Shown here piece after piece: positions 52,401-60,452 of a DNA stretch of 64,000 nt. Numbering within the stretch: position 1 is the first letter of the stretch; every line of letters begins with the position of its first letter. Below the pieces are notes generated by a model, which ran no database searches, was not told where the DNA came from, and saw nothing but the letters and a program-made list of their open reading frames with translations. Made by a program: the position numbers and the translations under genes. The stretch is taken from the NCBI GenBank assembly GCA_964397425.1, contig CAYNID010000003.1:178606-242605 (forward strand). Direction: 5' to 3'. The DNA is from Hallerella sp964397425. GTDB taxonomy: Bacteria > Fibrobacterota > Fibrobacteria > Fibrobacterales > Fibrobacteraceae.

Positions 52401-52649
52401 GCTCTCCGTTTTGCCGACGTGGGAAAATTCCATGCTTCCGTTTGGAATGGAACAGTGCAATTTGAAGGTTTGCCGCACCATGCGACAATAACGGTGACCG
52501 ACTTGAGTGGGAAAAATGCGGTGAGCCGGAAATCGGTTGTGACGGATGACGGGCGATCCGTTATCGATTTGCGGAATTTTTCTTCGGGCATTTATGTTGT
52601 CCATGTTCACGGGAGCGGAATTCAGAAAACGTTGAAAGTTCGGCGGTAA
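49443..52649 (+). CDS. secreted pectate lyase-like protein with CBM and sorting domain
   Basis: A 1068-residue protein with a signal peptide (LLMTTISLAG). Residues about 20-205 form a beta-sandwich; 210-305 a fibronectin-like part. The lyase domain (about 310-640) begins FDGAEGYGRTAVGGRGGKVV and VTNLNDSGEGSFREA, typical of PL1-type pectate lyases, with TIAGQSAPGKGVTFKG and beta-helix repeats. A Ser-rich linker (about 840) leads to a CBM6/35-like domain (IYQAEDGILTNSEFED) and a C-terminal region with TVTDLSGKNAV and SSGIYVVHVHG, like type IX sorting domains. It should cleave homogalacturonan at the cell surface. AAGGAGAA precedes the ATG. Confidence 0.85.
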   Translation: MFRFVLLSLLLMTTISLAGMPVIKVDFNMSGRSSAEVSEPNYVPWVVSGVSSKDTTLEGVKITVAKGSVGSNLKANWYKTAVQAPNYARLVGDGILVENGNSGGEISLTFAGLSAGNHSLLAYLNNCDAPSAFTFSDIDVYVNGTRVLTGIKPVTRPLSTAEAATAYVTFSVSAGKSVTVTFKPSTNAATFRNVTLNGFALNVANSAAQASAPSPTDLNDHAAHENGKLTLSWKAASSAKKHRVYLGTDSLSVLKANEKSAEFKGEQTAETYKVNGAYALNVYYWRIDEVDANGTVTAGDVWRFRIGRDAFDGAEGYGRTAVGGRGGKVVYVTNLNDSGEGSFREACSADIGPRTILFKVSGVITLKSKLFCNQPYTTIAGQSAPGKGVTFKGYPIGLTGKDLVARFMRLRLGYGPTNDGIGLTGGDHSILDHASISWTIDESFSSRGGKHLTLQRTLISEALNIANHQNYPAGTGHGYAATIGGDIGSFHHNLLAHNAGRNWSLGGGLDAAGEYSGRLDIFNNVVYNWYSRVTDGGAHEVNFVGNFYKRGAASMTSMDYVLSADLEGTGKGSQSYYFHNNVLQKTDGSYVCNGTNDECGRRYTLSNGQVLNWEVFRDKAFFPSYANVQSARAAYKDVLSDVGHRMPIFDEHDTRIINEVKNGTYTYTGSVGKMKGIIDRESDVGGYEDYPSVSWDENYDSDLDGLPDFWENMYGYNAKSAKGDFSDANKDRVGDGWTELERYLDWMAKAHYTFEIGETQTIDLSQFTVGYHGGSYKLSNVPSGINAKLNGSKMTVSMDSDFGGVGYIAFTLTDSEGDSFERKIGVTQNVPVQNSKPSSSSSANASSSSSASGVSANGIYQAEDGILTNSEFEDKNAGFQGSGYVNFAGEGKSFVEIPVAVEKAGEYTVTLTYAHGKTEARYLTIQTEESKAQTLTFESTGAWNVWNTISVAVNLPKGQSKIVIATLGTDGPNLDQIEVRANFATEALRFADVGKFHASVWNGTVQFEGLPHHATITVTDLSGKNAVSRKSVVTDDGRSVIDLRNFSSGIYVVHVHGSGIQKTLKVRR

Positions 52650-52687
52650 AAAGCGGGCTGCTTTGTGGTCGGCATTGGACAAGATTT

Positions 52688-52812
52688 ATTTTGCGAACAG
52701 TCTTGCCGGCCACAATTTGCGTTGAACAAATTTCCGTTCTGCGAAAACGGTTCCGCCTTTGCCGGCAAAACCGTGCGAAATTCATTCCATCAGCAGAAAA
52801 GCGTTTTCTTTG
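52688..52812 (-). repeat. interspersed intergenic repeat, copy C
   Basis: Read on the minus strand: CTTTTCTGC, TGAATTTCGCACGGT, CGGCAAAG, GGAACCGTTTTCGC, then about 40 weaker bases (GGCCGGCAAGACTGTTCGC). These blocks match copies A and B in the same order. It occupies the first part of the 543-base gap between the lyase and GH43 genes. Confidence 0.65.
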
Positions 52813-52826
52813 AAATCCCAATACAT

Positions 52827-53081
52827 TCAAAGCGTTCCGCTTCGCCATTTTCTTCCGAATTGCAACAGCGCGGCTTTTAAGATTTTTTTCATCCCGTTTC
52901 TTTCGCGAAGGAACTTTTGGTTTTCATTTTCAACTTTCTGTTTCGCATTTTCGCCGTTTACGTATAAGTGTTCTCGGCGAATTTGCTGGGAAAGAAATGC
53001 TTGAAAATTTTGGAATTCATTTGTGTGAAATTTCAAATGGCGTTGATCCGGTTGAAGTTTGATTATGGATAAAATATCCAT
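52827..53081 (-). CDS. possible small hypothetical gene
   Basis: An 84-codon frame in the lyase-GH43 gap with plausible amino-acid use: MDILSIIKLQPDQRHLKF at the start, Gln/Asn/Lys-rich helices, and MKKILKAALLQFGRKWRSG near the end. There is no clear ribosome-binding site and no family match. Its start codon lies in the palindrome at 53063-53083. It could equally be non-coding. Confidence 0.25.
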   Translation of the reverse strand: MDILSIIKLQPDQRHLKFHTNEFQNFQAFLSQQIRREHLYVNGENAKQKVENENQKFLRERNGMKKILKAALLQFGRKWRSGTL

Positions 53082-53083
53082 AA
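53063..53083. promoter_or_regulatory. operator-like palindrome upstream of the GH43 gene
   Basis: TTATGGAT, five bases, ATCCATAA: a perfect 8-bp inverted repeat about 65 bases before the AAAGGAGG ribosome-binding site at 53139-53146. Half-site length and spacing fit a dimeric repressor site. No nearby regulator gene identifies the protein. Confidence 0.4.
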
Positions 53084-53192
53084 AAGATGGGCTGACCGTT
53101 TGAAAAATGGGCCCGCTGCAGAATAGATTTTGGGAAAAAGGAGGATTCGTGTTGAAGAACAGCTTAATTGCCGTATCGTGTGAAATCGGGGG

Positions 53193-54836
53193 GTGGCGTC
53201 CGTGTCGATGGCGGAAAATCCGCTCGTCAGTTATCATTATCTGGCGGACCCGGCGGTTTTTGTCATGGACAGCACTTTTTACATTACTTATGGTGGCGGC
53301 AATTCCGATACCAGACCGTATGGGGACAATTTCAATCTGTATCGACTAAACGGTTTGCATCCTTCGGGAATTTCTTTGGACAAAAATTCACGGGTCGCTT
53401 TGCAGGGGGCGAAAGAGTCGTTCGAAGCCTCTTATATTCACAAGTATAAGGGAAAATATTATCTCACTTATAACGATAAGAGTCAGCACATTTCTTATGC
53501 GATTTCGGATAAAGTTTCCGGCCCGTATTCTTATCGGGGAACGTTTATGGAAAATCCGAATATTGACGGGAAAAACATCAACGCTTACAACAACAATCAT
53601 CATGGAATCGCCGAGTTTCGCGGACATTGGTATGTCGCCTATCATGATCGTCGTCTCGCTTTGGCAGAAGAACATCCCGCATCGTTGGGCGTGGCCAATC
53701 CGGAACCGGGATACCACCGCAGCCTTTCGATTGATGAATTCACTTATGACGGCGAAAAAATGAATCCTCTGAAATTTACGAATGAAGGTCCCAGACAGTT
53801 GAAAAATTTCAATCCGTATAAAACGTATCCGGCTCTCACCAGTTCCAAACAGCGCAATGTACGCAGCCGCAGTGATTATGCCGCGGGAAAGCCGGTAGAA
53901 CACGTTCTCACGCCTCTTTCGACGAAAGAATCCTGGATCCGGGTGTCGGGCGTGGATTTTAGCGCGGGCGCTTTGTCGTTTTCGCTTCTCGCTTCGAGCG
54001 TTTCTCCGGGGAATCGGGTTGAAATTTGGCGGGACAGTTTAAATGGAATCCACGCGGGAACTTGCGAAATTCCTCAAACGGGAAGTTGGGGCGTTTATCA
54101 AAAAACGGAATGTTCAGTGCAGTACCTGAATGGAGTCGTCAAATCCCTTTATCTCGTCTTCAAGGGCGATTTGGATTCGACGATGGGCGTCAAAGAATGG
54201 GCTTTTGCGCCTGGAGTGGAGGCGCCTCAGTCGCCGTATCAAAAAAAGGCGTTTTTGATTCCCGGAAAAATCGAAGCCGAAGATTATGATGCCGGCGGTT
54301 TGGGAGTTTCCTTTTTTGACAAGGACGTGGAGAACAAGGGAGGCGTTTATCGAGAAGATGCGGTGGACGTGGGCCTTTTGGACAGCGCATCGGGCGGATT
54401 CGTCGTTGGTTATACGGAAGAGGGCGAATGGCTTGAATACACGGTGGACGTTTCTAAAACGGGACGGTTCAAATTGACGCTGCGTGCGGCGAGCGGCGTC
54501 GAAAATGCGAGTGTGAAATTTTTTGTCGACGACGAAACGGTGACGAATACGGTTAAAATTCCCGATGGTGGAAGTTGGAGCGCTTATGATACGGTCTCTG
54601 TTGAAACGTCTTCAATTGCGGCGGGAAAACACGTGCTCAAGGTCCTGGTGACGGGAAGCCATGCGAATTTGGACTGGTTTTTGTTTTCTGCCCCGGATGC
54701 CGCAGAATCGACTGAGGCGGTTTTCCGCCGCGGCGTGGTGACGAAATCGGGATTTTTGCAGCGGATAAAGTCGAAGAAATGGTTCGATTTGAAGGGGCGT
54801 CGTGTTTTGTCTCCGGGAAATTCGGTTGGACGCTGA
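53193..54836 (+). CDS. GH43-type glycosidase with CBM6 domains, apparently decayed
   Basis: A 547-codon frame. NPLVSYHYLADPAVF resembles a GH43 N-terminus, but the sequence then jumps to features of the second half of the domain (ITYGGGNSDTRPYGDN, then SFEASYIHKYKGKYYLTYN with the acid Glu, and NNNHHGIAEFRGHWYVAYH), so about 100 residues seem missing. CBM6-like parts follow (WIRVSGVDFSAGALSF; KIEAEDYDAGGLGVSFFD). The best start, GTG at 53149 with AAAGGAGG, is in another frame; one more G in the six-G run at 53188 would join it and supply a signal peptide ending SMA. The C-terminus (WFDLKGRRV) looks like a sorting domain cut short. Confidence 0.7.
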   Translation: MASVSMAENPLVSYHYLADPAVFVMDSTFYITYGGGNSDTRPYGDNFNLYRLNGLHPSGISLDKNSRVALQGAKESFEASYIHKYKGKYYLTYNDKSQHISYAISDKVSGPYSYRGTFMENPNIDGKNINAYNNNHHGIAEFRGHWYVAYHDRRLALAEEHPASLGVANPEPGYHRSLSIDEFTYDGEKMNPLKFTNEGPRQLKNFNPYKTYPALTSSKQRNVRSRSDYAAGKPVEHVLTPLSTKESWIRVSGVDFSAGALSFSLLASSVSPGNRVEIWRDSLNGIHAGTCEIPQTGSWGVYQKTECSVQYLNGVVKSLYLVFKGDLDSTMGVKEWAFAPGVEAPQSPYQKKAFLIPGKIEAEDYDAGGLGVSFFDKDVENKGGVYREDAVDVGLLDSASGGFVVGYTEEGEWLEYTVDVSKTGRFKLTLRAASGVENASVKFFVDDETVTNTVKIPDGGSWSAYDTVSVETSSIAAGKHVLKVLVTGSHANLDWFLFSAPDAAESTEAVFRRGVVTKSGFLQRIKSKKWFDLKGRRVLSPGNSVGR

Positions 54837-54863
54837 TATTTTGCAGAAAATTCGGATTTAAAA

Positions 54864-54896
54864 ACTTAAAGGCCTCCGCCGTGCGGAGACCTTTAA
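54864..54896 (-). terminator. terminator of tRNA-Ser
   Basis: On the minus strand AAAGGTCTCCGC and GCGGAGGCCTTT form a 12-bp stem with one mismatch and a three-base loop, followed by AAGTTTTTAAA, starting six bases after the tRNA. The plus strand has no T run. Confidence 0.75.
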
Positions 54897-54899
54897 GAG

Positions 54900-54987
54900 C
54901 GGGGAGGGCGAGATTCGAACTCGCGATAGGATTACTCCTATACGTCCTTAGCAGGGACGCGCCTTCGGCCAACTCGGCCACCTCCCC
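54900..54987 (-). tRNA. tRNA-Ser (anticodon GCT)
   Basis: A class II tRNA. Acceptor GGGGAGG pairs with CCTCCCC, discriminator G; the anticodon arm CGTCC-CTGCTAA-GGACG gives GCT (codons AGC/AGU); the long variable arm TATAGGA...TCCTATC marks serine; T arm GCGAG-TTCGAAT-CTCGC. CCA is not encoded. Confidence 0.95.
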
Positions 54988-55004
54988 CAATTCGGGGAAT
55001 CTCA

Positions 55005-55033
55005 ATTCTAGTTATTTTTCGGCAAATTTTCAA
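55005..55033 (-). promoter_or_regulatory. promoter of tRNA-Ser
   Basis: Reading the minus strand, TTGAAA (55033-55028), a 17-base spacer and TAGAAT (55010-55005) lie about 17 bases before the tRNA. Confidence 0.65.
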
Positions 55034-55169
55034 GTTCAAAAAGGGGAATTTTTTCTATTTAGCTATTTTTCCTCTGTCATTAGCCCGGAAATGCCATGAA
55101 TTGGAAAAAACTACATTGCAGAAATCGTCAAAAAATGGACAAGAGCCTTCGGTTGGGAGGCGGAAAATC

Positions 55170-58100
55170 GTGAAAAAATTGTTTGAAATCTTGGCGGCCT
55201 TTGGTGTCGTGGGCGTTCTTTGTGCGATAGGCTTGTATGTTTTCGTATTTCGCGTGTTGCCTGGGCGGGATCCCGATGGGATTTTCAATCGGCAAACCAT
55301 TTTGGCGGAACTTTCCGGTGAATCCCGCGTTTACTATCGGGACGGAAACCGCTTGCTGGGGTCTTTTTTTGACGTCAACCACCGGATTTACGTTCCTTAT
55401 GGGGATATTCCAGCCAATGTCGTGAATGCCTTGGTGGCAGCGGAAGATGCGCGCTTTTTTGAACATGGGGGATTCGACTTTTCCGGATTTGCGCGGGCCA
55501 TGTTCCACAATCTCCGGGCGGGGCGCTTGCGCCAAGGAGGTTCGACTCTTACCCAGCAAACGGTCAAGAACATTTTTGGCCGCGAGGAACGCAGTATCAA
55601 GGCGAAATGGAAGGAGCTTATCAATGCGCTCCGGATGGAACGTCGTTTTTCCAAAGAAGAAATTCTCGAATTTTACTTGAATCAGTTTCACGTTTCTGGT
55701 ACGGGCAAGGGAATCGCCATCGCGGCGCAATATTTTTTCAACAAAGATTTGAAAGATTTGACTTTGGCGGAATGCGCGTTCATCGCCGGCTCTGTCAAAG
55801 GGCCGTATAATTATGATCCGTTTATCCAAAGGAACGAAGAACGCCGCAACCGCGCACTGAAACGCGGAGAAGAACGCTTGAAGTACGTGCTGGGCCGGAT
55901 GGTCGAAGAAAGTTATATTTCGCAAGATCAAATGGATTCCGCATTGGCGAAACCGTTGGAATTCAACCACGGAAATTTCCGTTTTTCGCTTTCGACGCAA
56001 CTTTCCCGGATAGAAGAAAAATTCGATACGGAATTTTACCACGAATTGTTTGAAAAAGCGGGCATTGCCGATTGGAGAAAGTCCCAACTTCAAATTGTGA
56101 CAACGATTGATGCGGACTATCAGCAGGCTGCCAAACGGGCTGTTCAGGACAACATTTCCAATTTGCAGGTTCGCCTGGGCGGTTTTGTGCTGCCCAAGTC
56201 CGATTTGCCCAATCGGGCTGTTTTCGCCAGAAAGGGGGATTACCTTTACGGCTCCGTGGATTCGGTGAAGTACGATGAAAAGGGAAACCTTTCAGATGTT
56301 TACCTTTCGTTTGGGCAATTGCGCGGTCATGTCGCCAAAGAGGATTTAGACGAATTGGGCCGTCAAATGAATGCCGATGTGAAAAAAGTCCTGGCTCCGA
56401 GATTGGGAAAAGGCTCTGTCTTGTTGGTCAGCGTGAAAGATTCGGTGAAGGTTTCTTCGGCGGTTCCTTGTCAAATCGAGACAGAACCCGTGTTGCAGGG
56501 GGCGCTGGTCGCGTTGCAGAACGGAGAAGTTGTGGCGAGCCAGGCGGGATTTCACAATACAGGCTACGACAGATCGTTCAAAGCGAAACGGCAGCTGGGT
56601 TCTAGCTGGAAACCGATTCTTTTTGCGGCGGCTCTGAATTACCACTGGCATTATTTGGATGAAATTGAAAATGATTTCAACTTGTTCCAATACGAAAATG
56701 AATTTTACTTTCCCCGCCCGGATCATAAGAACAAAGGCGAAACGGTCAGCATCCTTTGGGCTGCGGTCCGTTCGGAAAACATCGCGAGCGTTTGGCTTCT
56801 GGACCATCTTCTGGACAAGCTTTCCGATGAGGAATTTGCGGAAGTCGCTGCAGAAAACGGCTACTTGATTCGAGAAGATGAAACGTTTGAAGATTACCGG
56901 AAACGGCTCCGCGATGACCACGGGTTGTATTTGAACGATGCCGCAAAAAATGAAATTGAATTTTCCAAAGCGCAAAACGAACTTTATGAAAAGTTGCTTT
57001 ACGAAAACCGCCCGGCGGCGGCCCGAGCCGTTCGAAACATGTTTTACGGGCGCAATGTGGAAGCTGGGAAAAAGCGTTTCCGCAAATTGAACGCCTCTTA
57101 CTTTGCCCATTTTGACCATCATTTCTTGCGGTATGTTTCCCTTCTCAAGGAAAGTGACCGCGAGGCAGTTGAAAATTTGGATTCCTTGGGGAGTGCCGTT
57201 TTAGTCGACAGGGAAGTTTATCCGGGACTCAAATTGTCGGATATTCGCCGTTTGAACGGCATGGTGGCGAATCCTCAGGAAGACGCGGATTATTCAAAAG
57301 TGCAGGAGTTGCGCTTTTGGCCGGATTTCAGGCGTTCGGTTTGCATGGCCGCGTTTGCGCGATTTGCTTCATCGGTGGGAATTCACGGCAAACTCCGCGA
57401 AGTGATGAGTATGCCTTTGGGAGTCAATGAAATTCCGCTGGCCGATATGACGACCGCTTACCAGACGCTTCTTTCGGGGCATGTTTATAAATGTGCAGAT
57501 GGAGAATGGAATGAACCCTGCCTGGTGAAAAAAATCCTTGACCGCGAAGGGAATCCGATTTTTGAAAATACCGTGGAAAAGAAACGCGTCTTGTCTGACT
57601 CGATAACGGAGCAGATGGCTGTGATGTTGCATGCGGTATTCCAATACGGAACGGCCCGCAGCAAGTACCAGAGTTTTTCCCTGAAAGCGCCGATGGGGAA
57701 TACGACCCTTTTGTTTCCGACGTTTGGAAAAACGGGAACGACGAATGATTATCGCAATGTCGCGTTTTTGGGCGGCCTCCCGACGTATGTTTCCGATAAA
57801 AACGGATTTGGTCTGGACTCTCTGATTGCGATCGGAAGTTATGTCGGATTTGACGACAACCGTCCGCTGAAATCTGGCAGAACGCGGATTGCGGGGTCTT
57901 CTGGCGGGCTTCCCCAATGGGCTGATTTTGCTCAGAAACTGTTGGAAATTCGCCACGAAAACGCCCGGGTGGATTTCTTGGACATTTCAATTCTCGCTTC
58001 GGGAGAAGTGCCGCTTCGGTTGGAAACAGAACGGGGAAGCGTCTTTGTCAACGCCGTAACGGGATTGCCCACAACATCTTCGGATGACAAGAGCGTGCGG

Positions 58101-58349
58101 AAAGTGCCGTTCTTGGAAGTTCCCGGATACACTTCGGCTGCGCAAATGGATTCGGCGGCGACGGACGCGGCGAGTTCGGGAATTGTCACATCCCTCACCC
58201 TGCCTTCTTTTGGAACGGATTTGGCCCCGTCGGATTTGCAGGAATCCCAGCCCTCTTCCTCTTCGGCGAAGATGAATGATTTTGAATTGCCCGAAGATTT
58301 CGCTGGAGAAAATGCGTTTGTTCCCATTGAACCGGAAGAAGGATTTTGA
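55170..58349 (+). CDS. class A penicillin-binding protein (glycosyltransferase and transpeptidase)
   Basis: A 1059-residue bifunctional cell-wall synthase. One membrane helix (AAFGVVGVLCAIGLYVFVF) is followed by the GT51 domain (VAAEDARFFEHGGFD with the catalytic Glu, RQGGSTLTQQTVKN, KWKELINALRMERRF). The transpeptidase has the Ser-Lys motif LGSSWKPILF, SEN in AAVRSENIAS and FGKTGTTNDYRN. There is an unusual helical insert of about 200 residues between SEN and KTG, and an acidic Ser-rich C-terminal tail. I start it at GTG 55170, with GGGAGG nine bases upstream; the TTG at 55101 lacks a site. Probable client of the Lpo-like activators. Confidence 0.92.
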   Translation: MKKLFEILAAFGVVGVLCAIGLYVFVFRVLPGRDPDGIFNRQTILAELSGESRVYYRDGNRLLGSFFDVNHRIYVPYGDIPANVVNALVAAEDARFFEHGGFDFSGFARAMFHNLRAGRLRQGGSTLTQQTVKNIFGREERSIKAKWKELINALRMERRFSKEEILEFYLNQFHVSGTGKGIAIAAQYFFNKDLKDLTLAECAFIAGSVKGPYNYDPFIQRNEERRNRALKRGEERLKYVLGRMVEESYISQDQMDSALAKPLEFNHGNFRFSLSTQLSRIEEKFDTEFYHELFEKAGIADWRKSQLQIVTTIDADYQQAAKRAVQDNISNLQVRLGGFVLPKSDLPNRAVFARKGDYLYGSVDSVKYDEKGNLSDVYLSFGQLRGHVAKEDLDELGRQMNADVKKVLAPRLGKGSVLLVSVKDSVKVSSAVPCQIETEPVLQGALVALQNGEVVASQAGFHNTGYDRSFKAKRQLGSSWKPILFAAALNYHWHYLDEIENDFNLFQYENEFYFPRPDHKNKGETVSILWAAVRSENIASVWLLDHLLDKLSDEEFAEVAAENGYLIREDETFEDYRKRLRDDHGLYLNDAAKNEIEFSKAQNELYEKLLYENRPAAARAVRNMFYGRNVEAGKKRFRKLNASYFAHFDHHFLRYVSLLKESDREAVENLDSLGSAVLVDREVYPGLKLSDIRRLNGMVANPQEDADYSKVQELRFWPDFRRSVCMAAFARFASSVGIHGKLREVMSMPLGVNEIPLADMTTAYQTLLSGHVYKCADGEWNEPCLVKKILDREGNPIFENTVEKKRVLSDSITEQMAVMLHAVFQYGTARSKYQSFSLKAPMGNTTLLFPTFGKTGTTNDYRNVAFLGGLPTYVSDKNGFGLDSLIAIGSYVGFDDNRPLKSGRTRIAGSSGGLPQWADFAQKLLEIRHENARVDFLDISILASGEVPLRLETERGSVFVNAVTGLPTTSSDDKSVRKVPFLEVPGYTSAAQMDSAATDAASSGIVTSLTLPSFGTDLAPSDLQESQPSSSSAKMNDFELPEDFAGENAFVPIEPEEGF

Positions 58350-58351
58350 AA

Positions 58352-59569
58352 ATGTTTGCAAATAGGCGGCATCTGTTGTGTGTGGCGTCAATGGCTTTGA
58401 TTTGCGCCTGCGCCGGGACGCAGCAGGTTCAAGAGTTTTCGTGCGAACAGAAAATCTTGCCCACCTCCGCTTCTTTGACGGCACAGCCTGAAAATGGGGA
58501 AAAATCGGATACTTTGACAAAACGGGAAGAATCCGTCTTGGATTCGGTGAAATTCCGGGATTCCCTTTCGCAAACGCCTCCTGTTGAAGAAAAAATCGTT
58601 CTGGACACGGCGGCGGTGGAAGAACCCGCTTTGCCTTCAAAAGAAGAGCCGCCGCGGACTGTTGATGATGTGGACATTTATGTTGAAATCCCGCGATTGG
58701 CGCGTCGCTCGCTGGCTTTGGCCGATTCTTTTTTTCAAGCGGGCGAATTGGACTCTGCCTCGTTGATTGTCGAAAGGTTCTTTGTCCTCAACCCGCTTTG
58801 GCAGGATTGGCAGACAGGGGCGAATGCGTTGAACGAAAAAATCCGAAATATCCGGGAAGCGAAAACGGGCGTTTTGAAAGTGAAAAAAATTAATCTTCAG
58901 AACGCCAATGCCCGTCGCGCCGATTACGAAGAAATTTTGGCGCTCGTAGACTCCATCCGCATTCTGCAGCCGGGAGATTCCCTGCAAATGTTTGCCGATT
59001 CGATTCTCAAACAAGCTTATTTTCGCACGTTCGAAAAAGTGAAATCGTTGCGGGATTCCGCAATGCACCTCGCTGGGGAACAGGCGAATTTTGATTCTGC
59101 AGAACAGATGCTTACGGAACTTCTTCTGCGGTATGCCGGATTTGATGATACGTTGCAATTGCGGCGATCGCTGCTGGACATCTCCTCGATGCGGGTGGAA
59201 AAGGCCGCGGTTCCGGAAAATTATTGGAAAGCGCACTCTCCACAAAAGACTTTGGAAAAGGGGCGGGCGCTCGTGGCTGAAAAAAAATGGACACAGGCGA
59301 AAGAAACGTTTCAACAGTTGAAATCCAGTCCGCTTCGTGGAGAAGCTGTGCGAGAATTGGATTCTCTTTACGCGGTATTTTGTACGGAAAAACGTCAAAA
59401 GGCGGCTGCTCTTTTTGCGGAATCCCAGCGAAAACCTCAGCAGCGTACGGAAAAATTGAACCAGGCGATAAAAAGTTTGGATGCCTGTCTGGATTTTGCT
59501 CCGGAATACAGCAATCGGGAAACGGTCCTTTCCAATAAGCTTTTCCTGCAAAAGGAATTGTCCCGATGA
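58352..59569 (+). CDS. lipoprotein with helical repeats, function unknown
   Basis: A 405-residue lipoprotein: VASMALICACAG contains the lipobox. About 75 residues of acidic, Ser/Thr/Pro-rich linker follow, then helical repeats of TPR type (RRSLALADSFFQAGELDSAS, RGALVAEKKWTQAKETFQQL-like units, ALFAESQRKPQQRTEKLNQA). No named family. It follows the class A PBP gene by two bases and overlaps the TauE gene by four, so it is in the same operon and may serve the cell-wall synthase. ATG at 58352 is preferred to the TTG two codons before. Confidence 0.75.
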   Translation: MFANRRHLLCVASMALICACAGTQQVQEFSCEQKILPTSASLTAQPENGEKSDTLTKREESVLDSVKFRDSLSQTPPVEEKIVLDTAAVEEPALPSKEEPPRTVDDVDIYVEIPRLARRSLALADSFFQAGELDSASLIVERFFVLNPLWQDWQTGANALNEKIRNIREAKTGVLKVKKINLQNANARRADYEEILALVDSIRILQPGDSLQMFADSILKQAYFRTFEKVKSLRDSAMHLAGEQANFDSAEQMLTELLLRYAGFDDTLQLRRSLLDISSMRVEKAAVPENYWKAHSPQKTLEKGRALVAEKKWTQAKETFQQLKSSPLRGEAVRELDSLYAVFCTEKRQKAAALFAESQRKPQQRTEKLNQAIKSLDACLDFAPEYSNRETVLSNKLFLQKELSR

Positions 59570-60333
59570 TTTTCGAATATGAATGGTATTTTTACGCCAT
59601 CTTTTTTGTCATCGGATTTATCGCTAGCGTCGTTAACAGTATTGCAGGCGGTGGCAGCACCATCAGTTTGCCGGTCATGATTTTTCTCGGACTTCCGCCG
59701 ACCGTGGCGAATGGAACCAATCGAGTGGGACTTTTTATCGGAAATTGCACATCGGCTGTCAATTTGTTCCGGCACGGTTTTTTGGACAAAAGGGTTTATT
59801 TCAATTTATTTTGGCCAACGCTTGCCGGATCCGTTTTGGGAATTTTATTCTTGGTGAAAATTGACGACCGGGTGTTTCAGGGGATTCTTTCGCTGGCGAT
59901 TTTGTTAGTCGTCATCATGAGCAATGTCAAACGGGACTTTTTGGGAAAGCCGCCGACTTCGTCGCCCCGTAAATTATCGTTCCCCGCGTTTATTTCTTTT
60001 TTCACCATAGCGATTTACGGGTGCATTGTTCAAGTGGGCGTTGGATTTGTTCAAATATTCGCCCTTTCGCGTTACACCGGACTCGATCTTTTGCATGTCA
60101 ACGCCATCAAAAACGCATTGACTTCGACATTTTTATTCGTGAGTACGATTGGGCTCATCGTCATTGGAAAAGTGGACTGGCGATTGGCCGCTTTTGTGTC
60201 GTTTGGCGCTTTTCTCGGAGGAATGGTTGGCAGCCGATTGCAGCGGAAAAAGGGGAATGTTTTCATTAAACGGTTTGTTTCGGCGGCAAGCTTAGTCATG
60301 GCGGCGATTCTTGTCCGGAATATGTTTGTCTGA
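59566..60333 (+). CDS. TauE/SafE-family membrane transporter
   Basis: A 255-residue protein with seven or eight membrane helices. The TauE/SafE repeat motif is visible in both halves: IASVVNSIAGGGSTISLPVM with PTVANGTNRVGLFIGN near the start, and IYGCIVQVGVGFVQIFALS with LLHVNAIKNALTS later. Members export sulfite, sulfoacetate or other small anions; the substrate here is unknown. The start overlaps the previous gene (ATGA), placing it at the end of the PBP operon, a surprising neighbour. Confidence 0.88.
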   Translation: MIFEYEWYFYAIFFVIGFIASVVNSIAGGGSTISLPVMIFLGLPPTVANGTNRVGLFIGNCTSAVNLFRHGFLDKRVYFNLFWPTLAGSVLGILFLVKIDDRVFQGILSLAILLVVIMSNVKRDFLGKPPTSSPRKLSFPAFISFFTIAIYGCIVQVGVGFVQIFALSRYTGLDLLHVNAIKNALTSTFLFVSTIGLIVIGKVDWRLAAFVSFGAFLGGMVGSRLQRKKGNVFIKRFVSAASLVMAAILVRNMFV

Positions 60334-60452
60334 CGGCAGAAAGAAAATCGTTTTTGCACGCTTTCTACACGGAACGTTGAAGTCTCCTGACTGCAATTTT
60401 ACCCTTTGCGTTTATTTTGGAAAGGGTTTTGTGAGGGTTAAAGGAGATTCCG

